Below, one piece after another: positions 7,627-15,469 of a stretch of DNA of 31,141 nucleotides. The stretch spans positions 1-31,141 of the forward strand of contig CAJWER010000005.1 of assembly GCA_913030785.1 (NCBI GenBank), given 5' to 3'. Origin of the DNA: an uncultured Chloroflexota bacterium (GTDB lineage Bacteria; Chloroflexota; Dehalococcoidia; Lucifugimonadales; CAJWER01). Position 1 is the first letter of the stretch. Each line of letters opens with the position of its first letter. The notes under the pieces are model-generated. The model worked only from the letters and a program-made list of their open reading frames with translations. It had not been told where the DNA came from and searched no databases. The position numbers and the translations under genes were made by a program.

Positions 7627-9381
7627 CTATCCTACCGTCAGCGGGACCATTCCCGGCTGGAAGTCCTCGGCGTATGGCCGTGTGTTTCGAGGAACGAGCA
7701 CTGGCCGGTCACAACTCCCGGTGGGACAGCGACCCTCTTCGAGGTGTACGCGGAAGTCCTCTGGGAAGTTTTGGATAGCAGACTTGATTGGGTTGACGCC
7801 GAGTTGGCCGTGGAAACAGAGCGACCCTGCTGCCATCGTGCTGCCGACCCGATCTATCATCTCCAGGTCACCCGGCCTCCCGTTGTAGTTCGCGATGCGC
7901 TCCACGAATTCGAGCAGGTTGGTCATGCCGAGTCTGCAGGGGAAGCACTTGCCGCAGGACTCATACTGGCAAAACGCCACAAGTACCCGGGCCAGGTCGA
8001 CGGCGCACGTGTCCTCATCCGATATGATCACGCCTCCGGAGCCTAGCATCGCACCCACGCCCTTCATGGCGTCGAAGTCTAGTGAGATCGGCAAGATGTC
8101 AGGGCCCAGGATGTGGCCTAGCGGGCCGCCGAGCTGGAGCATCTTGAACTCTTTGCCGTCGGGCACGCCGCCGCCAATCTCGTCGATGACTCGGCCCATC
8201 TCCATACCCATCGGCACCTCGTACATGCCGGGGTATTTTACGTTGCCATTGAGGCAGATTATTGCCGTGCCGGTGCACTTCTCCGCGCCGATGGACTTGA
8301 ACCAGGCGCCTCCCCGGCTGATTATCTGAGGGGCGTAGGAGAGGCTTTTGACGTTGTTTACGGTACTTGGCTTGCCCCAGACGCCAAATGCGGCCGGGAA
8401 CGGGGGCTTGAACCTGGGCATGGCCCGTTTGCCTTCGATAGAGTCCATCAGGGCGGTCTCTTCTCCTGCGACGTAGGAATCACCGGTAAGAGATATCTCT
8501 ATGTCGAAACTAAAGTCGGAGCCCAGGACGTTCTCACCCAGCAGTCCCGTCTCGTAAGCCTGCTCGATGGCCCTCTGGGTACGATCGATGGGGCCGTCGT
8601 GGCCGTGCCGGATGAACACGAATCCCTTGGTCGCCCCCGTGGCGTACCCCGCAAGAAGCATGCCTTCCAGGAGAGTGTGTGGGTCGCCCTCCAGGATGCC
8701 CTTGTCGTTGTAGGCGCCCGGGTCGCCCTCCTCGCAGTTGCAGAGGATGTACTTTGGCGGACCTGGGGAGCGGACCATGAAGCTCCACTTGACCCCTGTC
8801 GGGAAGCCCGCGCCTCCGCGACCACGCAGCCCGGAGTCGATCATGTCTTTGATGACATCCTCGGGCTTCATCTCGAACAGGGCCTTGTTGATGCCGGCGT
8901 AGCCGCCGTTGGCGATGTACTGATAGATGTCGTCGGGGGCGATGTTGCCTGAGTTTCGAAGGGCGATGCGTTCCTGTAGTTGCATCATCGGGAGAGTCGT
9001 CAGGTCGGTCACACCGTCTATCTGGGTGTCGCCAAGATAGCCGAATTGTTCGAGAGAGGGAAGCTCACCCTTGCCAGCGTAGCTTTCGATGATCGAGGGG
9101 ACGTCGTCGGGAGAGACGTTCTTGAAGAATAGCCGGGAACCGCCGGGCAGTTGCACATCCACCAGAGGCTCGGCGTAGCACATGCCCAGACAGCCTACCT
9201 CGTCCAGCGTGATGTCGACTTCCAGCCGCTCGGCCTCGGCCGAGATTGCATCAAGCACGTCGAGCGCGCCCGATGCCTGGCCGCACAGGCCAGTGCCGAC
9301 CCTGATCCAAGGGCGGTCGCCGGCCACGAGCTCTTTCCACTGTTCGTCTGCCTGTGTCTTTAGTTCACTGTAGTCAGCCAA
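7627..9381 (-). CDS. nuoF: NuoF/HydB-like NADH-binding flavoprotein subunit
   Basis: A 584-aa subunit (TTG start at 9381). Residues 1-100 form a thioredoxin-like [2Fe-2S] domain with Cys33, Cys64 and Cys68; the usual fourth Cys is not obvious. GRGGAGFPTG at 187-196 is the FMN/NADH loop. ESCGKCFPC gives Cys476, Cys479 and Cys482, and Cys522 completes the [4Fe-4S] site. It oxidises NADH or reduces NAD through FMN, passing electrons to the Fe-S chain of the G subunit. The extra C-terminal ferredoxin domain of HydB-type proteins is absent. I prefer TTG 9381 (purine-rich GAGGGG/CGAGG upstream, product MADYSELK) because longer starts up to 9471 lie inside a dispersed repeat. Confidence 0.88.
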   Translation of the reverse strand: MADYSELKTQADEQWKELVAGDRPWIRVGTGLCGQASGALDVLDAISAEAERLEVDITLDEVGCLGMCYAEPLVDVQLPGGSRLFFKNVSPDDVPSIIESYAGKGELPSLEQFGYLGDTQIDGVTDLTTLPMMQLQERIALRNSGNIAPDDIYQYIANGGYAGINKALFEMKPEDVIKDMIDSGLRGRGGAGFPTGVKWSFMVRSPGPPKYILCNCEEGDPGAYNDKGILEGDPHTLLEGMLLAGYATGATKGFVFIRHGHDGPIDRTQRAIEQAYETGLLGENVLGSDFSFDIEISLTGDSYVAGEETALMDSIEGKRAMPRFKPPFPAAFGVWGKPSTVNNVKSLSYAPQIISRGGAWFKSIGAEKCTGTAIICLNGNVKYPGMYEVPMGMEMGRVIDEIGGGVPDGKEFKMLQLGGPLGHILGPDILPISLDFDAMKGVGAMLGSGGVIISDEDTCAVDLARVLVAFCQYESCGKCFPCRLGMTNLLEFVERIANYNGRPGDLEMIDRVGSTMAAGSLCFHGQLGVNPIKSAIQNFPEDFRVHLEEGRCPTGSCDRPVLVPRNTRPYAEDFQPGMVPLTVG

Positions 9382-9424
9382 TGTCCTCGTCCGCCCCTCT
9401 CGCCGAAAAAGAGAGTAGGAGTAT

Positions 9425-9478
9425 GTGAGGGACATCCTCATGTACTCGATAGAGGGGCCGAGCCCCTCCACACACCCT
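9425..9478 (-). repeat. GAGGGACACCCTC-family repeat, divergent copy 1
   Basis: Contains GAGGGACATCCTC (9427-9439) and a hairpin AGGGGC-CGA-GCCCCT (9453-9467), followed by CCACACACC. The architecture and sequence resemble the copies at 15171-15280, 18896-19010 and 31050-31141. It fills the gap between nuoE and the preferred nuoF start. Confidence 0.55.
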
Positions 9479-9551
9479 CGAGGTCAGCTAATTCAGATTG
9501 ACCACAACACATTTTTCGATAGAGTGATTTCGGTTGTTTCCAGAGTCGACG

Positions 9552-10040
9552 TTAGGCGTGCGTGCCGTCTGTGTCGGTCATCAGGCCGGACACACGTTCT
9601 TTCATATCCTCGGGGGTGATCCCACCCCGAAGTCGGTGATCGATGCTGACGACCGGCGCCCGAGAACATGCCCCCAGGCACGTGTTGTACTTCAGAGACA
9701 CCTTGCCGTTGTCGGTATCGCCCTCGCCGTCGAGGCCAAGCACTTCCATACACCCGGACATGATCGCAGTGGAACCTTTGATGTGGCAGGTAGGACCCCA
9801 GCATACCTCTACGGTGTGGTCCGGGGCCGGAGTAAATCGGAAGTTCGTGTAGAAACTCGCGACTCCCCACACGTCGTTGATGGTGACGTTGTTGAAAGCC
9901 GCGACCTCTTCGATTGCCTCTTGGGGCAAATGCCCGAGTGCATCGTGGACGGCAAATAGGGATGATAGGACTGTGACGGTAGGCCGTTCATGGGAGGCCA
10001 GGGCCATCTTGATCCGCTCCGTCATCGCCTCGCTAGCCAT
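9552..10040 (-). CDS. nuoE: NuoE-like [2Fe-2S] subunit
   Basis: A 162-aa thioredoxin-like [2Fe-2S] protein with Cys80, Cys85, Cys121 and Cys125 (CWGPTC and CLGAC), which is the complete NuoE/HydC cluster set. A helical N-terminal domain (residues 1-60, including HLPQEA) is typical of the family. It is the first gene of the redox block and partners NuoF in NADH-linked electron transfer. The start is ambiguous: ATG 10040 has little upstream signal, while ATG 10025 is preceded by GCGAGGCG. A good promoter match lies 42-70 bp upstream. Confidence 0.9.
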   Translation of the reverse strand: MASEAMTERIKMALASHERPTVTVLSSLFAVHDALGHLPQEAIEEVAAFNNVTINDVWGVASFYTNFRFTPAPDHTVEVCWGPTCHIKGSTAIMSGCMEVLGLDGEGDTDNGKVSLKYNTCLGACSRAPVVSIDHRLRGGITPEDMKERVSGLMTDTDGTHA

Positions 10041-10064
10041 AGTCAGCAGAGCAGCCTCGGGTGA

Positions 10065-10082
10065 TCGTTAAAACCGTCACAA
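10065..10082 (-). promoter_or_regulatory. Possible Rex-like operator at the nuo promoter
   Basis: The 18-mer TTGTGACGGTTTTAACGA on the minus strand overlaps the edge of the -10 box and the predicted start site. Compared with the Rex consensus (TTGTGAA-N4-TTCACAA), the first half matches 6 of 7 and the second half 5 of 7. The placement would suit NADH-dependent repression, but the second half is weak and no rex gene lies in the window. Confidence 0.25.
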
Positions 10083-10110
10083 TAATAGCACACCAAATTG
10101 GGGCCAACAA
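10082..10110 (-). promoter_or_regulatory. Candidate promoter of the nuoEFG block
   Basis: On the minus strand, TTGTTG (10105-10110) and TATTAT (10082-10087) are separated by exactly 17 bp. The predicted transcript would start near 10075, about 35 nt before the nuoE ATG. This is a consensus match only. Confidence 0.5.
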
Positions 10111-10245
10111 TAATAGGCTGCCACGCCGCCCAACATTCCCTCAATTTGCGGAGCAGACGATCGAAATAGTACCTGAGAAATACCCCCTAAGGCGTCCAGC
10201 GATGCGCTCTGCCCTCTTCGGATCGGATCCTGGGGGCGGCATCGG

Positions 10246-11565
10246 CTACTCGCGATCCCCCATTATCATCGCCGCGAGTTGTCGGCCCATACGGACGCTG
10301 TAGTTCGTGCCGCGATCCTCCGGGTAGACCTGCGTTGTGTTGGCCAGGTAGACGCCGTGGATGGGTGTGCGATGTTCCGGCAACCGTTCGGAGTACCCGG
10401 TACCGATGATGGGTTGGGCTGCGGGCACCCTGTGGTGGTAGCTCTCCTTGATCCACGATCTATCAAAGTCATGATTGATCTTGGATAGGTGTGGTAGGTA
10501 CTCGCCCAAAAGTGCTTCGTGGTCAAGCCCGTAGAGCCGGTCTTCCCGGCGCACGTAGTTTGGAAGATAGACAATGTGTTTGCCGCCGTAGTGCTCTGGT
10601 TCGATCAAATTGGTGTGCTCGATAACCCCGACAAAGGGGATGCTCCGGTCGGCCACGTTGAGCCAGTAGACGTGGGACAGTGGCCTGTCCAGGACGAGGA
10701 TGAGGAGCACCGCCGCCAGGTATCTTGTGTCTTCCAGCTTTTCTCGGTAGCCCTCCGGCAGATCCGGCGCCAGTCTGAGGAACATGTGAGACTGTGTTGT
10801 GGCCAGGACGGCGTCGAACTCGATGACGCTCATTTCGCCAGACCGCGCTTTAACCTCTAGTCGGGGACCGACCTCTTTGCCGGGGAGTATGCGCTCCACC
10901 TCTGAGCCGATGTGAATTTGGTTGCCGTGCCCGGCGATCCTCTCGGCCAGCGTGTCAAATATCTCTCCGAAGGAGCCTATGGGATAACCCAGTTTTTCGT
11001 TGCCAAGACCCTTCCGAGAGGCGAACCGCGTGTGGATTTTGCCCCAGACCCAGGCCATGCCTATCTGATCGTGGTACTCCTGTCCGAACTTGCCCCTGAG
11101 CATGGGGCCCCAGAAGACATCGTGGACCTTCTCCCCGGCCCACTTGCGGAGCCACTCTGTGGCCGTGATGTGCTCCACCTTGTGCCAGTCCTTCATGCGC
11201 TGGACCATCATGGTGACGAGTCCGAGCCGGATCCTGTCCACCAGCGGCAGAGGTGTGAACTTTAGCAGGTCCATCGGGGTGACAAAGTTGTATATATTGC
11301 CGCCGTGGAGCGTGCCGACCTTCGAGTCTAAGAACCGCATCCGGGGCCCCAGGCCGATCTCCTCGATCAGGTCCAAGATGTCGGTATCCCCGGTGAACAG
11401 GTGGTGGTAGCCGCGTTCCAGACGAGCTCCGCCAACATCGAATGTTGAAGCCTGGCCGCCCAGGAAAGGCGCCCTCTCGAATACCGTAACCTGGTGGCCG
11501 GCCTTGCCGAGATAGTAGGCGGCGCTCAAGCCGGTTGCGCCTGCGCCGATGATTCCTGCTCTCAT
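10246..11565 (-). CDS. FAD-dependent amine oxidase/phytoene-desaturase-like oxidoreductase
   Basis: A 439-aa flavoprotein with an N-terminal dinucleotide-binding GAGATG (7-12) followed by a FERAPFLGGQAST segment, as in protoporphyrinogen oxidase, phytoene desaturase and UDP-galactopyranose-mutase-like enzymes. A C-terminal stretch (YLANTTQVYPEDRGTNYSVRMG) is the usual FAD-closing region. The substrate is unknown. Its start overlaps the flippase-like gene stop by ATGA (11562-11565), which implies translational coupling. A role in modifying a lipid-linked sugar or isoprenoid is inference from the neighbours. Confidence 0.8.
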   Translation of the reverse strand: MRAGIIGAGATGLSAAYYLGKAGHQVTVFERAPFLGGQASTFDVGGARLERGYHHLFTGDTDILDLIEEIGLGPRMRFLDSKVGTLHGGNIYNFVTPMDLLKFTPLPLVDRIRLGLVTMMVQRMKDWHKVEHITATEWLRKWAGEKVHDVFWGPMLRGKFGQEYHDQIGMAWVWGKIHTRFASRKGLGNEKLGYPIGSFGEIFDTLAERIAGHGNQIHIGSEVERILPGKEVGPRLEVKARSGEMSVIEFDAVLATTQSHMFLRLAPDLPEGYREKLEDTRYLAAVLLILVLDRPLSHVYWLNVADRSIPFVGVIEHTNLIEPEHYGGKHIVYLPNYVRREDRLYGLDHEALLGEYLPHLSKINHDFDRSWIKESYHHRVPAAQPIIGTGYSERLPEHRTPIHGVYLANTTQVYPEDRGTNYSVRMGRQLAAMIMGDRE

Positions 11566-12662
11566 AGAGGCGCCTCAATGTCGCTCGTGTCCGGACGGGG
11601 CGTCTCGGTCTCTGTGGTCAGCGACCCGCCGGCCTGCCATAGTCTGCGAAGCGATATGCTCCCGGAGAGCAAGAATAGCTGTCCCAGGACGATCATAGGC
11701 AGCAGGAGTACAGCGTGCACCACCGTTACGTAGGCCGTGGCCGTGCTGCGGTCGATGGCCGCCAACGGCAACAGGATGAGGGTCTCTCGGGCCACCAGTT
11801 CGAACAGGCCGATGCCTCCCGGCGCGGCCGGCACCGAGCTGCCGATGTTGGATATGGCGGTTACCAGGACCATGGCTAGGGCCATCTCAAAGATGCTGTC
11901 GTAGACATTCTCAAGCCCGAACGAGTAGCCCAGGACGAAAAATAGCCCGGCTTCAAGGAGCCATATTGGCATGGACAATAGGAACATGCCCAGCACGGTA
12001 CGAGGGCTACCCAGCGCAGCCAGCCCCTGGATCACCAGATCAATGAGAGGCCGCAACTGGCCTGCGAAGGCGTGAGGCAGTGGCTTAAGGAGGGCGCCAC
12101 CGAGTGCGGCGGCGCGGGCTGGTCGATATGCAGCCAGCATCAGGCCTCCAAGGGCTAGGATGAATGGCAGGGATATCCCCGCGACCAGCGCTGGCCAGGG
12201 CACACGCGAACTCTCACCAAAGCCCTCAGCTAGTACCAACAGAGGGACGAATATGGCGATGACGGCGATGAATATAAGCAGTGTGAGAGCGTCCAGAAGG
12301 CGCTCGATGACTATCGTCACCAACGCCGAAGTCTTGCTGACCTGCTCCCGTTCGCTGACGTAGTAGCTGCGAACCAGCTCTCCGATGCGCATGGGAAGCA
12401 GGTTGTTGGCCATGTATCCGATTACTACCACGGGGAACAGGCGGGAGATCGGGACGGGCCGCATGTGCCGGAGTAGGACCTGCCATCGCATGGTCCTAAA
12501 CACGACTGATAGCTGGTAGAGCAGGATGGCCGGGATTAGGTACCAGTAGTTTGCCTGGGCCAGCGCGTCACCAAGGCGTTTCCAGTCCCCGGTCACGAAA
12601 AAAAGCGCGAGGAACCCCGCGCCAATCCCAAACCCGACCCAGTATTTCTTGCCGCCGCTCAA
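11562..12662 (-). CDS. UPF0104/LPG-synthase-TM flippase-like membrane protein
   Basis: A 366-aa multi-pass membrane protein of the lysylphosphatidylglycerol-synthase transmembrane-region family (UPF0104, AglD2-like). Visible family features are an early FRTMRWQVLLR, then NNLLPMRIGELVRSYY, and a late SNIGSSVPAAPGGIGLFE. About eight hydrophobic segments span the protein. Members are linked to transfer or flipping of lipid-linked sugars and to phospholipid modification; the role here is not determined. It starts at TTG with AGGTGA upstream. It follows the Agl23-like gene after a 274-bp gap that contains an inverted-repeat element. Confidence 0.82.
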   Translation of the reverse strand: MSGGKKYWVGFGIGAGFLALFFVTGDWKRLGDALAQANYWYLIPAILLYQLSVVFRTMRWQVLLRHMRPVPISRLFPVVVIGYMANNLLPMRIGELVRSYYVSEREQVSKTSALVTIVIERLLDALTLLIFIAVIAIFVPLLVLAEGFGESSRVPWPALVAGISLPFILALGGLMLAAYRPARAAALGGALLKPLPHAFAGQLRPLIDLVIQGLAALGSPRTVLGMFLLSMPIWLLEAGLFFVLGYSFGLENVYDSIFEMALAMVLVTAISNIGSSVPAAPGGIGLFELVARETLILLPLAAIDRSTATAYVTVVHAVLLLPMIVLGQLFLLSGSISLRRLWQAGGSLTTETETPRPDTSDIEAPL

Positions 12663-12717
12663 GTTGTATTCACCTGCTCATAGTATAGGGCACTGGTGAT
12701 CCACACACGCTGGACAT

Positions 12718-12836
12718 GTCGTCCTGAGGAGTGCTGCGACGAAGGACCTGGGGTGGGGCTGGGCCAGGAGAGTTGTTCTGGTGTCGACGCGCCGACCCCG
12801 CCCCAGATTCTTCGTCGCAGCACTCCTCAGAATGAC
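12718..12836. repeat. 119-bp inverted-repeat (MITE-like) element
   Basis: Two 41-nt arms (12718-12758 and 12796-12836) are inverted copies with about 5 mismatches. They share CTGAGGAGTGCTGCGACGAA. The 37-bp centre has no coding potential. It lies between the Agl23-like stop and the flippase-like start. The arm sequence resembles abundant non-autonomous repeats I recall from environmental bacterial genomes, but no transposase is present to assign a family. Confidence 0.75.
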
Positions 12837-12842
12837 GTAAAG

Positions 12843-12860
12843 CGGCATGCCCGCATGCCG
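12843..12860. repeat. Small palindrome next to the inverted-repeat element
   Basis: CGGCATG (12843-12849) and CATGCCG (12854-12860) flank a CCCG loop. It is followed by TCTTGAGGAGTGCAGTG, which resembles the arm of the neighbouring 119-bp element, so this may be a decayed second copy. Confidence 0.4.
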
Positions 12861-12936
12861 TCTTGAGGAGTGCAGTGCCAGGGCACCAAGCGTGAGCGGC
12901 GACCCACCCCTGCCCGTAGAAGAGCGGTTGCGCCGC

Positions 12937-15144
12937 TCAATCGGACGGGGTGAAGCCTGATGGGAGGTCTTCGGAGAAGTAGACCACTGCGTCTTCGCTG
13001 CCGAGCGGGGTGTTGAGCTCGCGTAGCAGGAAGTAGTCCATCGCGTTGCGTCGTGACTCCGAGTCCACAAGGCCGCTGACGAACTTGCCCACGGTTAGTC
13101 CGCGGTAGTTCTCGGGGAACCATCTGCGGTGGGGTATGCGCACGCCCTCCTTGTATCCACCGTCAGCGGTCACGTCCTCTGTAGGCTGATTGTTGGCGTG
13201 GACCACGAGTACGGAGGTCTCCGGCGGCGATTCGATGGGACCGTTGTAGTCGACATAGGAGGCCCTCGAGAAATTTCTCAGGTACCACGCCCAGGGCCAG
13301 CTGAACCCGCTGGTGCCGTCGATCTGGATCGGTGTTCCTCCGCGATCGCCGCGGCTTTCCCCTACGCCTTCGACGTATTTGACCAGACTGGCCAGGTCGG
13401 GGGATGTTTGGGTGTACACGAGCATTTCGACCGGGACATCGCCATTCTGGAAGCTCGCCATCCAACCTGCCCGTGCGGTTAGTACCAGCAGCACGATTGC
13501 CAGAGGAACGGCGGCGAAGGACCAGAAAGAGCGGGAGTCGAGCCTTTTGTACAGCAGGTATCCGGTGACCACGGAGCCCGCTGCGACGGCGGCCCAAAGG
13601 ACCAACCTCGCCACATCCGACGCCTCGGAACCGTCAGTCGAGAAGTACGCCAATGACCAGAGGGCTACCAGGAGTATGGGCACGCCTGGTACTATGAGCC
13701 AGCCGCCGCGAGACGTGACCTTCCGCCAATCCAGCTCCGAGATGATCTCTCCGAGGAACTTGCCTGACAGGATAATCAGCGGCATAGTTAGATTTATGAG
13801 CAGCCAGGGCATCTTCTCGCTGATGTATGTGTATAGGATAAATGTCGATACCGCCCAGAACACCAGGAACAGGCCGAATCGGTCGCGCCGCCTGACGTAG
13901 TAGGTGCCGCCGATGATGCCGAAGACCAGGGGCAGGAACTCGTAGATGGGAGTGATGATCAGGTAGTAGTAGATAGGCTGGCCGCCACGGGCGACGCCCT
14001 GCTGCGCCAGCCAGTACCCCAGTGATTGCCAGATGCCAGAGCCGATGCCGGGGAGGTTGGTGAAGAAGGTCGAGTAGAGCAGCACTAGCGTCCCCATGAA
14101 GATGGCTCCGTACCACCACCAGGTCGCACCCAGCCACTTCGTGCCGATGACGGCCGAAACCCATATGAGAGCGCCGACCACCAGCGCGGCAACAACCAGG
14201 CCGCCGCCAGACGGAGCGCCGATGGCCGCAGTGCCGACTGGTTGGGCCAGCACGAGGTTCGACCAGTTTAGCAGCGCCGTGTCCTGGAAGACGCTGGCCA
14301 GGGCCGCGCCCAGGGGAAGCGATAGGGTGAACAGGAGTATGAAGAATCTGGCGGGCCGGGAGATGTGATCTAGTCTCCCTGCCTGCTGAATTGTGGTCCA
14401 CGCCCCGGACACCAAACTGCCGAGCGCGGCCGGGGCAGATGTGTTGCCGACTTTGACGTCCTTTCGGATGGACGGCCAGTTCCGTACGACCATCCCGAGG
14501 AACAGGTAGCCCCCCATGATGGCGGTAACGACGTATGCGCTCTCCTTGGTGGCGAAGGCCAGGGCCAGGATTGCGGCGCTGATGTAGAGGTATCTTGGTT
14601 TACCCTCGTCGATGTACCGCCACATCGTTATTACCAGGCCAAGTGTCCAGACCGCCATCAAGATATCGTTGCGGGCGAATCGGCTGAAATAGAGCATCGC
14701 GGGGGAGAATGCCAGCATTACCGATGTGATTAGCGCGCCCAGCGTTCCCAGGCGGGAGCGCAATAGAAGCGGCATCGCCACGAGGGCTGTCCCGGCCACT
14801 GCGTATAGGAGACGCGCGGTGAACTCGCCGTCACCGAGTAGGTAGAAGATGCCTGCGGTGGCCTCCATCTGAAACGGGCCGTGCATCATGGGGTTGTGGG
14901 TGTACCCGTCGCCTACGCTGAGGTTGAAGGAATACAGGGCGTGGAGGCTTTCGTCGTGGTGCATGGCCCTGGCGCCGAGGTCCCACAGCCGCATGCCCAG
15001 CGCTGTCGCCAGTAGCAGTCCGTACGCGACGAACTCCCATCTCGCAACATTGGTAGTGAGGCTGTCGCGTCTCCGCCATGTCGCGGCGGCGCGACGCCCG
15101 GCCTCAACGACGAGGTTGCCGGGCTCCTTGGATTCTGCTGTCAT
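12937..15144 (-). CDS. Agl23-like (TIGR03663) multi-pass membrane glycosyltransferase-fold protein
   Basis: A 735-aa membrane protein. Near the N-terminus, LWDLGARAMHHDESLHA (HHDES at 62-66) is the first-loop acidic motif of the GT39/PMT-like fold and of TIGR03663. About ten hydrophobic segments follow, then a soluble C-terminal domain from about residue 570. TIGR03663 proteins are described as flippase-activity-associated (Agl23) in archaeal and Chloroflexi glycosylation loci; the biochemical activity is uncertain. I chose ATG 15144 because upstream starts at 15177 and 15306 lie inside a dispersed repeat. It is transcribed after the DUF2298 gene. Confidence 0.82.
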   Translation of the reverse strand: MTAESKEPGNLVVEAGRRAAATWRRRDSLTTNVARWEFVAYGLLLATALGMRLWDLGARAMHHDESLHALYSFNLSVGDGYTHNPMMHGPFQMEATAGIFYLLGDGEFTARLLYAVAGTALVAMPLLLRSRLGTLGALITSVMLAFSPAMLYFSRFARNDILMAVWTLGLVITMWRYIDEGKPRYLYISAAILALAFATKESAYVVTAIMGGYLFLGMVVRNWPSIRKDVKVGNTSAPAALGSLVSGAWTTIQQAGRLDHISRPARFFILLFTLSLPLGAALASVFQDTALLNWSNLVLAQPVGTAAIGAPSGGGLVVAALVVGALIWVSAVIGTKWLGATWWWYGAIFMGTLVLLYSTFFTNLPGIGSGIWQSLGYWLAQQGVARGGQPIYYYLIITPIYEFLPLVFGIIGGTYYVRRRDRFGLFLVFWAVSTFILYTYISEKMPWLLINLTMPLIILSGKFLGEIISELDWRKVTSRGGWLIVPGVPILLVALWSLAYFSTDGSEASDVARLVLWAAVAAGSVVTGYLLYKRLDSRSFWSFAAVPLAIVLLVLTARAGWMASFQNGDVPVEMLVYTQTSPDLASLVKYVEGVGESRGDRGGTPIQIDGTSGFSWPWAWYLRNFSRASYVDYNGPIESPPETSVLVVHANNQPTEDVTADGGYKEGVRIPHRRWFPENYRGLTVGKFVSGLVDSESRRNAMDYFLLRELNTPLGSEDAVVYFSEDLPSGFTPSD

Positions 15145-15170
15145 TTCGCTCAATGGTATTCCCGTAAAAT

Positions 15171-15280
15171 CGACCATCCCCCTGACCCCCTTCCTGGACA
15201 GGAAGGAGGGGAGAGAATAACATGAAATTATCTGAGGGACACCCTCAGGCTCCCGGCAGAGGGTGTCCCTCAGCACTCCC
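15171..15280 (-). repeat. GAGGGACACCCTC-family repeat, copy 2 with a long hairpin
   Basis: The left end is shared with the copy at 18896 (CGACCATCCCCCTG, then CCCCCTTCCT). The core has perfect 15-bp inverted arms (15232-15246 and 15259-15273) around a 12-nt loop. Bases 15231-15260 are identical to 31087-31116 (30 nt). It sits immediately upstream of the Agl23-like start. In minus-strand translation the family gives a recurring REPEGVPQIIS peptide, an artefact of the repeat. Confidence 0.8.
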
Positions 15281-15469
15281 CGTGATGCATATGACGGAAG
15301 CACCACTCGGATCTATGATCTGCTAAGTATCCGGTCCTTCGCTGGGCAGATGTCAGGCGACCGGTCTCTGCCCTTGTGCACGCCCCGTTGACGAGGTCAT
15401 CTGGGGCCATTGTTCCGGTCAAGATTTTCAGCGCCCGATCAGGCGATGAATGCCTCCCGCTTACCTAGG

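Noticed and set aside
9382..9471. Longer nuoF start at 9471
   Set aside because: The extra 30 residues are encoded by the dispersed repeat; TTG 9381 has a better upstream signal and a family-like N-terminus.
15145..15306. Longer start of the Agl23-like gene
   Set aside because: The added residues come from the repeat family; the same peptide appears from unrelated copies.
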